The position numbers and the translations under genes were made by a program. The notes under the pieces were generated by a model. It made no database searches and had not been told where the DNA came from. It was given only the letters and a program-made list of their open reading frames with translations. Positions 27,611-36,195 of a stretch of 64,000 nt of DNA are shown here, in pieces. This stretch comes from Robiginitalea sp. SC105. GTDB taxonomy: Bacteria; Bacteroidota; Bacteroidia; Flavobacteriales; Flavobacteriaceae. Where the stretch lies: assembly GCF_014243345.1 (NCBI RefSeq), contig NZ_JACLZF010000001.1:1848682-1912681 (forward strand), written 5' to 3'. The stretch's first letter is position 1. The number at the start of each line of letters is the position of its first letter.

Positions 27611-27747
27611 TTGGGTTGGTTTTAGGGTCGCAGGGTGCAGGAAACACCTTCTTCAATATAGGATTTTTATAGTAAATTACAGGGTTCGATTTTCGGGAGA
27701 AGCCTTCCCTTTTTCCTTTTGGCCCGAACCACTAAAAAAACCAACTG

Positions 27748-29022
27748 ATGAAACCATCCAACTTTTTCAACCGCTTATTTTTAGTCCTTTGTTTTGTTCT
27801 CAGCACCGGGCTGCAGGCCCAAAGCCTTCCGACCGGGGATCCCGGGGCACTGGGGTTTTCGCCCGACCGGCTGAGCCGGCTCGATGCGGCTTTTGACCGG
27901 TATGTAGAGGCAGGGGAGCTGCCCGGCGGGGTTATCCTGGTAGCACGGAAAGACCAGGTGGCATACTACCGCGCCTTCGGCTACGCGGACCTGGAAGCCC
28001 GTAAACCCATGCCCAGGGAGGCCCTTTTCCGGATCGCCTCCCAGTCCAAAGCCATTGTCAGCGTCGGCATCCTCCTGTTGCAGGAGGAAGGCAAACTGCT
28101 TATCCAGGACCGCTTATCGAAATACATTCCCGAGTTTGCGGAAACCACGGTGGCGGTCAGTGACGATGCCGGTTACCGGGAGGAACCTGCAAAACGCCCC
28201 ATCACGCTCCGGGACCTGCTCACCCACACGGCCGGTATTGGTTATGGATGGGGCCCCGCACAGGAAAAATGGGAAGCTGCGGGGATCATGGGATGGTATT
28301 TTGCGGACCGGGACGAACCCATCCTGGAAACCGTCAGGCGGATGGCCGCCCTGCCGAATAGCGCACACCCGGGGGAGCAATTCGTCTATGGCTACAACAC
28401 GGATATCCTGGGGGCGGTAATCGAGGTGGTTTCGGGTCAGCCGCTCGATGTGTTCCTGAAGGAACGCATATTCGGTCCGCTCGGGATGGAAGACACGTTT
28501 TTCTACGTACCCCGGGAAAAGGCGCCCCGCCTGGCCACCGTATACACCCCGGCCGATGGGGGAGGCCTGGAACGGGCCCCCGACGGGCCGGGGATGAACA
28601 CCCAGGGGAATTACGTCAACGGTCCGCGAAAAAGCTTCTCAGGGGGCGCCGGCCTGGTATCCACAGCCGCGGATTACTACCGTTTCCTGCAGATGATGGA
28701 GAACGGGGGGACCCTGGGCGGGGTACGATTGCTGTCTCCCCGCACCGTGGAACTGATGACGGTCAACCATTTGGGGGAGGAAGTGGATTTCGGACCGGGA
28801 CGCGGGTTCGGCCTCGGTTTTGAGGTAGTCACCGATATGGGCCGCAACGGCACCTACGGTTCTGTCGGGCAATACGGCTGGGGCGGTGCCTATCACAGTA
28901 CGTACTGGGTGGATCCCAGGGAGGAACTGATCGTCGTGTACTTTACCCAGGTCCGGCCCAACACCCGGGTTCCCGACCACGGATTACTGGGGAACCTGGT
29001 ATACCAGGCGCTGGTGGACTAA
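27748..29022 (+). CDS. exported serine hydrolase, beta-lactamase/esterase family
   Basis: A 424-residue class C beta-lactamase-like serine hydrolase. The signal peptide ends near TGLQAQ. The nucleophile is in SQSK (the SxxK motif) near residue 95, and the second motif is YGYN near residue 211. The third motif is GGAYHSTYW rather than KTG, as in esterase EstB or D-aminopeptidase-like members. A cell-wall or beta-lactam role is therefore not implied, and an exported esterase acting on acylated sugars would fit the setting. The leader has AAAACCAAC at 27737-27745. It converges with the antiporter gene, with a gap of only 2 bases and no room for a terminator. Confidence 0.85.
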   Translation: MKPSNFFNRLFLVLCFVLSTGLQAQSLPTGDPGALGFSPDRLSRLDAAFDRYVEAGELPGGVILVARKDQVAYYRAFGYADLEARKPMPREALFRIASQSKAIVSVGILLLQEEGKLLIQDRLSKYIPEFAETTVAVSDDAGYREEPAKRPITLRDLLTHTAGIGYGWGPAQEKWEAAGIMGWYFADRDEPILETVRRMAALPNSAHPGEQFVYGYNTDILGAVIEVVSGQPLDVFLKERIFGPLGMEDTFFYVPREKAPRLATVYTPADGGGLERAPDGPGMNTQGNYVNGPRKSFSGGAGLVSTAADYYRFLQMMENGGTLGGVRLLSPRTVELMTVNHLGEEVDFGPGRGFGLGFEVVTDMGRNGTYGSVGQYGWGGAYHSTYWVDPREELIVVYFTQVRPNTRVPDHGLLGNLVYQALVD

Positions 29023-29024
29023 GG

Positions 29025-30272
29025 TCATTCCCACCATTTGCGCAACCGGCTCACCAGCGCCCCGACGCTGAGCCCCTGTACGATGATCGAAAAGATCACC
29101 ACGATATAGGTAACGACCAGGAACAGGTCCCGGTACATATCCTCGGCGAGGCTGAGGGCCAGGGCGATGGAGATGGCGCCCCTCAGTCCCCCCCAGGTCA
29201 TTACCACATGGGTGTGCTTGACAAAATTCAGGCGCTTCTCGTAAATCTTGATTGGCAGGTAGAGGGATACATGACGGCAAACCAGAGCGATGGGGATCAT
29301 CATTACCCCGGCGATCACGTATTCGGTTTCCACCTCCAGGACCAGCATTTCCATGCCCACCAGTACAAACAGGATGGTATTGAGCAGGATATCGATCAGT
29401 TCCCAGAATTTGTCCACATAGAGCTCGACGGTTTCGGACATCGCCTGGTTCCGGGAATGGGTCCCGCCGATCATCAGACCGGCAGCTACCATGGCCAACG
29501 GGCCGGAAACGTGCAGGTATTGTGCGAGCACCATCCCGGTCATCACCATGGCAAGGGTCAGGATCACCTCGATGTCGTATTCGTCAATCGTGCGCATCAT
29601 CCGGTAGGTGATCCAGCCCATGACGATCCCGAGCAGCAGGCCACCGAACACCTCCAGCAGGAAAAGGGACAGGATTTCCGTAACGGAGACGGCTTCCCAG
29701 CCGCCGGCTGCCATGCCGAAGAGGGTCAGGAAGACTACCACGCCCACCCCGTCGTTGAAGAGGGATTCCCCTACAATTTTAATTTCCAGTTTTTCGGGGG
29801 CCCCAACCTTCTTCAAAATGCCGAGGACCGCAATGGGATCGGTAGGGGAGATCAGGGACCCGAACAGCAGGCAGTAGATAAAGGGCACCTCCAACCCCAC
29901 CAGGCCGAGCACAAAAAAGGTAGCACCGCCAATGAGGAAGGTGGATACCAGCACCCCGAAGGTGGCAAACAACAGGACCGGCCATTTCTGTTCCTTGAGC
30001 TTTTCCAGGTCGGTGTGGAGTGCCCCGGCAAACAACAGGAAGCCGAGCATCAGATCCAGCAGGACGGTGCGGAAGTCGATTTGGGACAGGATGTATCGTT
30101 CGGCTTCCAGCAGCGTGCTGTCAAAGGCGCTCAGGGCGAATACCCCCAGGGTGAAGGCAATGGTGATGACCGTTAGCCCGATCGTATTCGGAAGCTTTAC
30201 GAACCGGGTATTCAGGTAGCCAAAAAGGGCCGAAAAAAGAACGAGGACCGTGGTAATAACAAAATAATCCAT
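29025..30272 (-). CDS. cation:proton antiporter, CPA1 family
   Basis: A 415-residue membrane protein with about twelve hydrophobic helices. The CPA1 motifs are present: SPTDPIAVLGILKK in the ion-binding region and ESLFNDGVGVVVF, whose ND pair is the cation/proton site of NhaP/NHE-like antiporters. It lacks the long cytoplasmic C-terminal tail of some family members. The expected role is Na+ or K+ exchange for protons in pH and salt balance. It follows the MBL/rhodanese gene by 89 bases on the same strand. That gap folds back on the start codon through a 12-bp perfect inverted repeat, so translation may be controlled. Confidence 0.88.
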   Translation of the reverse strand: MDYFVITTVLVLFSALFGYLNTRFVKLPNTIGLTVITIAFTLGVFALSAFDSTLLEAERYILSQIDFRTVLLDLMLGFLLFAGALHTDLEKLKEQKWPVLLFATFGVLVSTFLIGGATFFVLGLVGLEVPFIYCLLFGSLISPTDPIAVLGILKKVGAPEKLEIKIVGESLFNDGVGVVVFLTLFGMAAGGWEAVSVTEILSLFLLEVFGGLLLGIVMGWITYRMMRTIDEYDIEVILTLAMVMTGMVLAQYLHVSGPLAMVAAGLMIGGTHSRNQAMSETVELYVDKFWELIDILLNTILFVLVGMEMLVLEVETEYVIAGVMMIPIALVCRHVSLYLPIKIYEKRLNFVKHTHVVMTWGGLRGAISIALALSLAEDMYRDLFLVVTYIVVIFSIIVQGLSVGALVSRLRKWWE

Positions 30273-30349
30273 AGCTGGCGTTTGTCTCGGGGGTTGAACC
30301 CAAATCGCGGCTAATATACTACCTGCGATCCATACTACCAGCTATGGAT
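30267..30349 (-). promoter_or_regulatory. long-range inverted repeat masking the antiporter start codon
   Basis: ATCCATAGCTGG (30267-30278) and CCAGCTATGGAT (30338-30349) are perfect 12-bp complements, 59 bases apart. The arm nearest the gene contains the antiporter ATG (30270-30272). The spacer also holds a direct repeat of GGTAGTAT on the minus strand, copies 16 bases apart. In RNA the stem would bury the AUG, and an alternative fold in the spacer could release it. No T-run supports a terminator. It resembles no known riboswitch that I can name. Confidence 0.5.
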
Positions 30350-30361
30350 GGTTCCTTCCTG

Positions 30362-31726
30362 TTATTTCTGATGTACTGCAGCTCTGGGTTTGAATTCGGC
30401 AACCGCCTCACTGAGGTCAAAAGCTTTTTGACCGGGAAGGACACTTTCGAGGATGCTGCTGCCTGCGGCACTCCGGTACCCTCCGGCGCAGTGCACCACA
30501 AAGGGCTTGTCCGTGGGCAGCTCCCCGGTCCGGTCCCGCAGTTCATTCAGGGGGATGGTCAGGGCCTGCTCAAAATACTTGCCGTCGGCCACCTCACTGG
30601 GGTTCCGTATATCTACTATCGTATAGGCCCCGGGATGGTCTTTAAAGGCTTGCAGGTCCAGTTTCTCTGAATGCGCGCCCGGTGAGTCCGCGGCAACTAC
30701 CACGGCCCGGATGGTTTTCTCGTAACCGATTTTGGCTACACGGGCCAGTACGGCATCCCGTTCGGAAACGGAGCCGATAACCAGGTAGTACGGTTCTTCA
30801 GGAAGCAGGATGGAGCCCAGCCAGGTCTCGATCTTATCGCTTTCGTCCCGGGCCATGATGTTGATGCTGCCCGGGTAATGGCCTGCCTTGAAGGTATCGC
30901 TGCTCCTGGTGTCCACAACAGGGATGCCCGGTTCCAGGGAGTCAGGCCCCAAAAGTAACGGTACCTGAGCCATCGAGGGTTCATAATCGTCTGGTCCTTC
31001 CTTGTTCGTATCCACGTCATACCCGAAATAGTGTGGGATAAAAGGTTGCCCTTTCAGGATCTCTCCTACGAAATCTTCCTCGGATTGCGACCGGAACGCC
31101 CAGTTTCCCATGCGTTCGTTGCCCAGGGTACTGGAGGCGTCCGAGGAGAGGTTTTTGCCACAGAGAGACCCCGCCCCGTGGGCCGGGTATACCAGGGTTT
31201 TGTCCGGAAGGTCTGTGAATTTATCTTGCACGGTGCGGTACATCATCCGGGCCAGTTCTTCCCGTTTTGCGGTGAGGTTCCCTGCTTTCTCCCGCAAGTC
31301 GGGCCGCCCCACATCACCTATAAACAAGGTATCCCCGCTGAACATGGCGTAGGTATCCCGGGAATCCCGGGCCATTACGGTAATGCTGTCGGGAGAGTGT
31401 CCGGGGGTGTTCAACGCCCATATTTCGGCCTCCCCAAGCTGGAGTTTGTCGCCCTCATCAAAGGTTTTATGGGGATAACTGGCGCCCACCAGCTTGCTGG
31501 CGTAAATGACAGCGCCGGTTTCTTTGTGTATCTGCAGGTGGCTGCTGACAAAATCGGCATGGGGATGGGTCTCGAAAACAGCGGTGATCCGCGCATTGTG
31601 CTCCTCGGCAAACCGGTAATAGGGCATCGGGTCACGGGAAGGGTCTACCAGCGCGATTTTGCCCTCGCTCAGGATGGCATAGGAATAATGGGCCAGGGGT
31701 TTATCTTCGAATTGTCTGATTTTCAT
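30362..31726 (-). CDS. MBL-fold hydrolase with two rhodanese domains, persulfide dioxygenase-like
   Basis: About 454 residues. Residues 1-240 form a metallo-beta-lactamase-fold domain with THPHADFVSSH and YPAHGAGSLCG, like ETHE1-type persulfide dioxygenases. Two rhodanese domains follow. The first (VVDTRSSDTFKAGHYPGSIN) has no Cys in its active loop and is probably inactive. The second has HCAGGYRS with the sulfur-carrying Cys. The start at 31726 (MKIRQFEDK) replaces an upstream ATG at 31774, because the promoter box lies between them. The expected role is oxidation or transfer of persulfide sulfur in sulfide detoxification. Cytoplasmic. A Crp/Fnr-like palindrome upstream suggests redox- or sulfide-linked activation. 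Confidence 0.85.
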   Translation of the reverse strand: MKIRQFEDKPLAHYSYAILSEGKIALVDPSRDPMPYYRFAEEHNARITAVFETHPHADFVSSHLQIHKETGAVIYASKLVGASYPHKTFDEGDKLQLGEAEIWALNTPGHSPDSITVMARDSRDTYAMFSGDTLFIGDVGRPDLREKAGNLTAKREELARMMYRTVQDKFTDLPDKTLVYPAHGAGSLCGKNLSSDASSTLGNERMGNWAFRSQSEEDFVGEILKGQPFIPHYFGYDVDTNKEGPDDYEPSMAQVPLLLGPDSLEPGIPVVDTRSSDTFKAGHYPGSINIMARDESDKIETWLGSILLPEEPYYLVIGSVSERDAVLARVAKIGYEKTIRAVVVAADSPGAHSEKLDLQAFKDHPGAYTIVDIRNPSEVADGKYFEQALTIPLNELRDRTGELPTDKPFVVHCAGGYRSAAGSSILESVLPGQKAFDLSEAVAEFKPRAAVHQK

Positions 31727-31748
31727 AAATATATTTTTTATACAGGCA

Positions 31749-31793
31749 CAAAAATACCGGATGTATGGGGGCAATGCTGTAACCCGTGTTACA
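31749..31793 (-). promoter_or_regulatory. promoter with Crp/Fnr-type palindrome for the MBL/rhodanese gene
   Basis: A Bacteroidetes -7 box TATTTTTG (TAnnTTTG) lies at 31749-31756 on the minus strand. The palindrome TGTAAC-CCGT-GTTACA (31778-31793) matches the Crp/Fnr pattern TGTAA-N6-TTACA. Its centre is 33 bases upstream of the box centre, about -40, the position of class II activators, and it stands where a -33 element would be. A TTG 15 bases from the box is too close for the usual spacing, which fits an activator-dependent promoter. Confidence 0.55.
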
Positions 31794-31882
31794 CAAGCTA
31801 CGGGTCGAATCCGCCAAAAATGTCTCCCCCCGGCCCCTTAATTTAAGCAATGGATATGTATCTTTAACGGCAAATACTTCAG

Positions 31883-32803
31883 ATGAAATTTACCTGGGAG
31901 GGCGTCATGCCCGCATTGACCACGAAGTTCGATGCATCGGACCAATTGGATACCGGATTATTCCGCAAGAATGTTTTGGCTCAGATAGATGCCGGGGCAA
32001 GCGGACTTATCCTTGGGGGAACCCTTGGTGAAGCCAGCACCCTGACGGAAGCTGAAAAAGATACCCTGACTGCAGTGGCCCTGGAAACTTCCGGAGGAAA
32101 GGTACCCGTAATCGTCAATATTGCCGAGCAAAGCACCACCGGAGCCCGTGCAGCTGCCAGGCGCGCAGCCTCCAACGGAGCAGACGGGCTGATGCTCCTG
32201 CCGCCCATGCGGTATAAGGCTACCGCCCGGGAAACCGTCGCCTATTTCAAGGCAGTTGCAGGCGCCACCGACCTGCCTATCCTCATATATAACAACCCGG
32301 TGGATTACGGGATCGAAGTGACCCCGGATATGTTTGAAGAATTACTGGAAGCCTGCCCTACGGTGGGTGCCGTGAAGGAATCCACACGGGATATTTCCAA
32401 TGTTACCCGCCTTCGCAACCGGTTCGGGGAGCGGCTGAAAATACTTACTGGCGTGGATACATTGGGCCTGGAAAGCGTATTGATGGGGGCAGATGGCTGG
32501 GTTGCGGGCCTGGTATGTGCCTACCCCAGGGAGACGGTTGCCGTTTTCGCGCTGGGAAAGGCAGGAAAAATACGGGAGGCCCGGGCCATTTACCAATGGT
32601 TCCTGCCCCTTCTGGAACTCGACATCAGCCCACAGCTCGTGCAGAATATCAAGCTGGCGGAAGTCGCCACCGGGCTGGGTTCCGAACACGTCCGCCCGCC
32701 TAGGTTGCCCCTGGAGGGCGCGGAGCGGGAACGGGTCCTTGGGATTATAAACAGGGCGATGGATCGGCGGCCGCTCCTGCCGGAGTATAAACAGTACCTG
32801 TAA
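31883..32803 (+). CDS. DapA-family lyase, probable pyrroline-4-hydroxy-2-carboxylate deaminase
   Basis: A 306-residue class I TIM-barrel lyase of the dihydrodipicolinate synthase/N-acetylneuraminate lyase family. The Schiff-base lysine is Lys165 (VGAVKEST) and the catalytic tyrosine Tyr136 (IYNNP); GGTLGEASTLT matches the pyruvate-site loop. It sits first in a four-gene run with a ketoglutarate-semialdehyde dehydrogenase and a hydroxyproline epimerase. I therefore infer that it deaminates and dehydrates 1-pyrroline-4-hydroxy-2-carboxylate to alpha-ketoglutarate semialdehyde, rather than making lysine precursors. Only 54 bases separate it from the dehydrogenase gene. Sugar-acid dehydratases of the same family are the main alternative. 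Confidence 0.82.
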   Translation: MKFTWEGVMPALTTKFDASDQLDTGLFRKNVLAQIDAGASGLILGGTLGEASTLTEAEKDTLTAVALETSGGKVPVIVNIAEQSTTGARAAARRAASNGADGLMLLPPMRYKATARETVAYFKAVAGATDLPILIYNNPVDYGIEVTPDMFEELLEACPTVGAVKESTRDISNVTRLRNRFGERLKILTGVDTLGLESVLMGADGWVAGLVCAYPRETVAVFALGKAGKIREARAIYQWFLPLLELDISPQLVQNIKLAEVATGLGSEHVRPPRLPLEGAERERVLGIINRAMDRRPLLPEYKQYL

Positions 32804-32857
32804 TACTGGGCAAGGGGCCACCATCCTCCTCCCCGGCAATCAAGATAACTAGTTACC

Positions 32858-34456
32858 ATGCAACAACCTATCACCGGCAAACAACTCATCGGCTTTTCAG
32901 AAATTTCGGCAGGCCAGGAAACCTTTCAGAGCATCAATCCGGCTACCGGGGAGGCAAACCCCTGGCATTTTTCCGAAGCAACCAGCGGGGAGATTGACCA
33001 GGCCGTCGGGCTGGCGGCCCGGTCTTTTGAGGCCTATTCCAGGACTCCCGGGAACCGAAGGGCCGCTTTCCTGCATACCATTGCCGACCAGCTGGAGTCG
33101 GACAGGAAATCCCTGGTTGCCGTGTATATGCAGGAGTCCGGTTTGCCAGAAGGCCGTGCCAACGGGGAACTCGGCCGGACCACGGCCCAGCTGCGGTCCT
33201 TTGCGGAACTTGTGGATGAGGGTTCCTGGGTGCAGGCGCGCATCGATACGGCCCAGAGCGACCGGGAGCCCCTGCCCAAACCAGACATCCGCAAATGCCT
33301 GATGCCACTGGGGCCTGTGGTGGTCTTCGGCGCGAGCAACTTCCCCTTTGCCTTTTCGACCGCAGGGGGCGATACGGCTTCTGCCCTGGCTGCAGGCTGC
33401 CCGGTTGTGGTCAAAGGACATCCCATGCACCCGGCTACCGGGGAGCTGGTCGCAAGGGCGGTCATACAGGCTGTACGGAAATCCAAAATGCCTGAAGGGG
33501 TGTTTTCGTATTTGCAGGGGACTTCCAGGAGCCTCGGGGAGCAACTCGTCAAACACCCGTGCATCGCAGCGGCGGGCTTTACAGGAAGCCGTGCTGGTGG
33601 GCTGGCTTTATCTGCAATTGCTGCGGGCCGCGAGGTCCCTATCCCGTTCTTTGCCGAAATGGGCAGCGTAAACCCCGTGGTCCTGCTGCCGACTGCTCTG
33701 GACCCGAAAGCCGGATGGGCCAAATCCTACGCGGGTTCGGTAACCCTGGGGGTCGGGCAGTTCTGTACGAACCCCGGCCTGCTGTTCGGCATTGAGGGGC
33801 CTGGTTTGGACCGCTTCGGGAAAGCACTCGCCGGGGAAGTTGCTGCCATCCCTCCGGCCTGCATGCTCCACCCCAACATGGCCGGGAATTTCATGGAAAT
33901 GCGCAATGCCCTGGGGCAGCAGCCGGGGGTCCGGTACCTGACCTCGGACGATCCCCCTGCGGGGACCAATGAAGTGCCTGCCACGGTGGCTGTGGTCGGG
34001 GGTTCGGATTTTACGGGAAACCCGAAACTGCAGCAGGAGGTCTTCGGTCCCTTTACCCTGTTGGTGTCCTGCAGGGACGTGCAGGAACTGGAAAGTGCCC
34101 TGGTCAGCCTGGAAGGACAACTCACCGCATCCGTCCTGGGTACTGAGGAAGAATTTAGGAACCACCCGGGCGTGTTGGATAAATTGCGGTCCAAAGCGGG
34201 TCGGATCCTCTTTAACGGGGTACCGACGGGGGTGGAAGTCTGCCCTTCCATGCACCACGGGGGCCCCTTCCCGGCAACGACGGATTCCCGGTACACCTCG
34301 GTGGGAACGGATGCGATCCTCAGGTGGGTCCGGCCCCTCTCGTTCCAGAACTGTCCGCAATCCCTCCTCCCCGAGGTATTGCGGAATACAAACCCCGGCG
34401 GGGTATGGCGCCTGGTTGACGGCACCTGGTCGGACGAAAGTATCATTACCTTATGA
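32858..34456 (+). CDS. alpha-ketoglutarate semialdehyde dehydrogenase (ALDH family)
   Basis: A 532-residue aldehyde dehydrogenase of the type that carries 2,5-dioxovalerate (alpha-ketoglutarate semialdehyde) oxidation. The catalytic Cys is Cys303 in GVGQFCTNPGL and the general base Glu267 in FAEMGSVNP; the cofactor region has GASNFPFAFS. It would turn the deaminase product into 2-oxoglutarate for the TCA cycle. Length is within the 510-540 range of this subfamily. It overlaps the next gene by four bases (ATGA), showing translational coupling and a single operon. A role in sugar-acid breakdown is possible, since the same semialdehyde arises there, but the epimerase in the operon favours hydroxyproline. 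Confidence 0.87.
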   Translation: MQQPITGKQLIGFSEISAGQETFQSINPATGEANPWHFSEATSGEIDQAVGLAARSFEAYSRTPGNRRAAFLHTIADQLESDRKSLVAVYMQESGLPEGRANGELGRTTAQLRSFAELVDEGSWVQARIDTAQSDREPLPKPDIRKCLMPLGPVVVFGASNFPFAFSTAGGDTASALAAGCPVVVKGHPMHPATGELVARAVIQAVRKSKMPEGVFSYLQGTSRSLGEQLVKHPCIAAAGFTGSRAGGLALSAIAAGREVPIPFFAEMGSVNPVVLLPTALDPKAGWAKSYAGSVTLGVGQFCTNPGLLFGIEGPGLDRFGKALAGEVAAIPPACMLHPNMAGNFMEMRNALGQQPGVRYLTSDDPPAGTNEVPATVAVVGGSDFTGNPKLQQEVFGPFTLLVSCRDVQELESALVSLEGQLTASVLGTEEEFRNHPGVLDKLRSKAGRILFNGVPTGVEVCPSMHHGGPFPATTDSRYTSVGTDAILRWVRPLSFQNCPQSLLPEVLRNTNPGGVWRLVDGTWSDESIITL

Positions 34457-36192
34457 AACAACGCGCCTGGCCTGTAGCAGCAAGCTGCTGCATGGCCATT
34501 TCCAGTATTTTGTTCTCAATCGGAGTCCGGGCCCAGGAGGGAACTTCACCCCTGGACAGCATCCTCCATGAAGTCGCTTCTTTTGAAGCCTATGACTGGT
34601 CCGAATATCCCCTCGGGTTACATACGGTGGAGCGCTTCCGCCGGGAGGCCGATTTTGCCACCGAAATGGTGGGACGCATCCAGGGCATCGATCCATCGAC
34701 GCTGGATGAAACGGACCGGATTTCCCTGGACCTGCTCCGGTTCAGCCTCCAGGACGAAGCGGACCAATTCCGCCTGGGCATGCACCTGAACCCCATCCAG
34801 GCCGACCAGGGGTTCCACCTGAACCTCAATTACCGCATCCGCCCCCTGAACAATTACAAGGAAGTCAAATCCTACCTGAAAATGCTCCGTGCCTTCCCGG
34901 ACTATGCAGACCAGCATTTTGAACTCATGCGGGAGGGCCTGGAGCGCGGTATATCGCAACCACGGGTGATCTTTGAGGGGTATGCCTCCACTTATGAGGA
35001 CCACATCGTCGAAGATTACCAGGAAAGCGATTTTTACGGGCCCCTCCGCGACCTTCCCGCCGGGCTCAGCCCCAGCCAGCAGGATTCGGTACTGGACGCA
35101 GGGCGGGAGGCCATTGAAACGGCTGTGGTTCCGGCTTTCCGGTCCATCAGGGAATTCTTTGAAACCGAGTACCTCCCGGCCACCCGGGAGGCCATCGGCG
35201 TATCGGCTACCCCAGGGGGGCGCGCCTTCTACCAGAACCGCATCGATTTTTACACCACCATCCCGGGATATACCGCGGACAGTATCCACCGGATCGGCCT
35301 CTCGGAAGTGGCCCGGATCCGAAGCGAAATGCAAACGATTATCGATACGGTGGGGTTTGAAGGCAACTTTGCCGATTTCCTGGATTACCTGCGGACCGAC
35401 CCGCAGTTCTATGCCGGCAGCCCGGAGGAGCTGCTGATACATGCCCGGGATATCGCCAAGCGCATCGACGCGACCTTGCCGCGATTTTTTAACACACTGC
35501 CCCGGCGTCCCTACGGGGTTGAACCCGTGCCGGATGCCATCGCCCCCAAGTATACTGGCGGGCGCTACAAGCCACCCTCGGGACCCAGGGAAGCCGGCAC
35601 CTACCTGGTCAATACCTATAAACTGGAAAGCCGCCCCTTGTATACCCTGCCCGCACTTACCGCCCACGAAGCGGTCCCCGGGCACCACCTTCAGGGTGCC
35701 CTGAACCGGGAGCTGGCGGACAGCATCCCCGATTTCCGCCGTCGCCTCTACCTTTCCGCCTACGGCGAGGGCTGGGGGTTGTACGCGGAATACCTGGCCG
35801 CAGAGATGGGGATCTATCGCAACGGCTATGAAAAATTCGGGCAGCTGACCTATGAGATGTGGCGCGCCTGCAGGCTGGTGGTGGATACGGGTATCCATGC
35901 CCTGGGGTGGAGCCGGGAGGAAGCGGTGGATTACATGCGCCGCAACACGGCACTTTCCCTGCATGAAATCAATACGGAAACCGACCGCTACATCGCCTGG
36001 CCGGGGCAGGCCCTTTCCTATAAGATGGGGGAGATCATCCTCCGGAAACTGCGGGCCGAAGCGGAAAATGCCCTGGGCCCCGATTTCGACATAGGGGAAT
36101 TCCACGAGGTGATCCTCGAACAGGGGACGGTTACCCTGCCCATCCTGATGCGCCGGGTCCGGGCCTATATCGAGAAAAACGCAAACCCCTGA
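34453..36192 (+). CDS. exported DUF885-family metallopeptidase-like protein
   Basis: A 579-residue DUF885 protein with a signal peptide ending near IGVRAQ. The metal motif is HEAVPGHH at residues 405-412, an HExxxGH form, with a downstream glutamate in GEGWGLYAEYLA as a likely third ligand. This suggests a zinc-dependent carboxy- or dipeptidase fold, mostly helical. Its start overlaps the dehydrogenase stop by four bases, and the epimerase gene begins 3 bases after its own stop. Being locked into this operon suggests it frees hydroxyproline or hydroxyproline peptides from collagen-like or plant/algal cell-wall peptides in the periplasm. That function is inference; the family itself is poorly characterised. 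Confidence 0.85.
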   Translation: MKQRAWPVAASCCMAISSILFSIGVRAQEGTSPLDSILHEVASFEAYDWSEYPLGLHTVERFRREADFATEMVGRIQGIDPSTLDETDRISLDLLRFSLQDEADQFRLGMHLNPIQADQGFHLNLNYRIRPLNNYKEVKSYLKMLRAFPDYADQHFELMREGLERGISQPRVIFEGYASTYEDHIVEDYQESDFYGPLRDLPAGLSPSQQDSVLDAGREAIETAVVPAFRSIREFFETEYLPATREAIGVSATPGGRAFYQNRIDFYTTIPGYTADSIHRIGLSEVARIRSEMQTIIDTVGFEGNFADFLDYLRTDPQFYAGSPEELLIHARDIAKRIDATLPRFFNTLPRRPYGVEPVPDAIAPKYTGGRYKPPSGPREAGTYLVNTYKLESRPLYTLPALTAHEAVPGHHLQGALNRELADSIPDFRRRLYLSAYGEGWGLYAEYLAAEMGIYRNGYEKFGQLTYEMWRACRLVVDTGIHALGWSREEAVDYMRRNTALSLHEINTETDRYIAWPGQALSYKMGEIILRKLRAEAENALGPDFDIGEFHEVILEQGTVTLPILMRRVRAYIEKNANP

Positions 36193-36195
36193 TCC

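Noticed and set aside
31883-32803. Lysine-biosynthesis dihydrodipicolinate synthase (DapA)
   Set aside because: Operon partners are hydroxyproline enzymes and no lysine gene is near.
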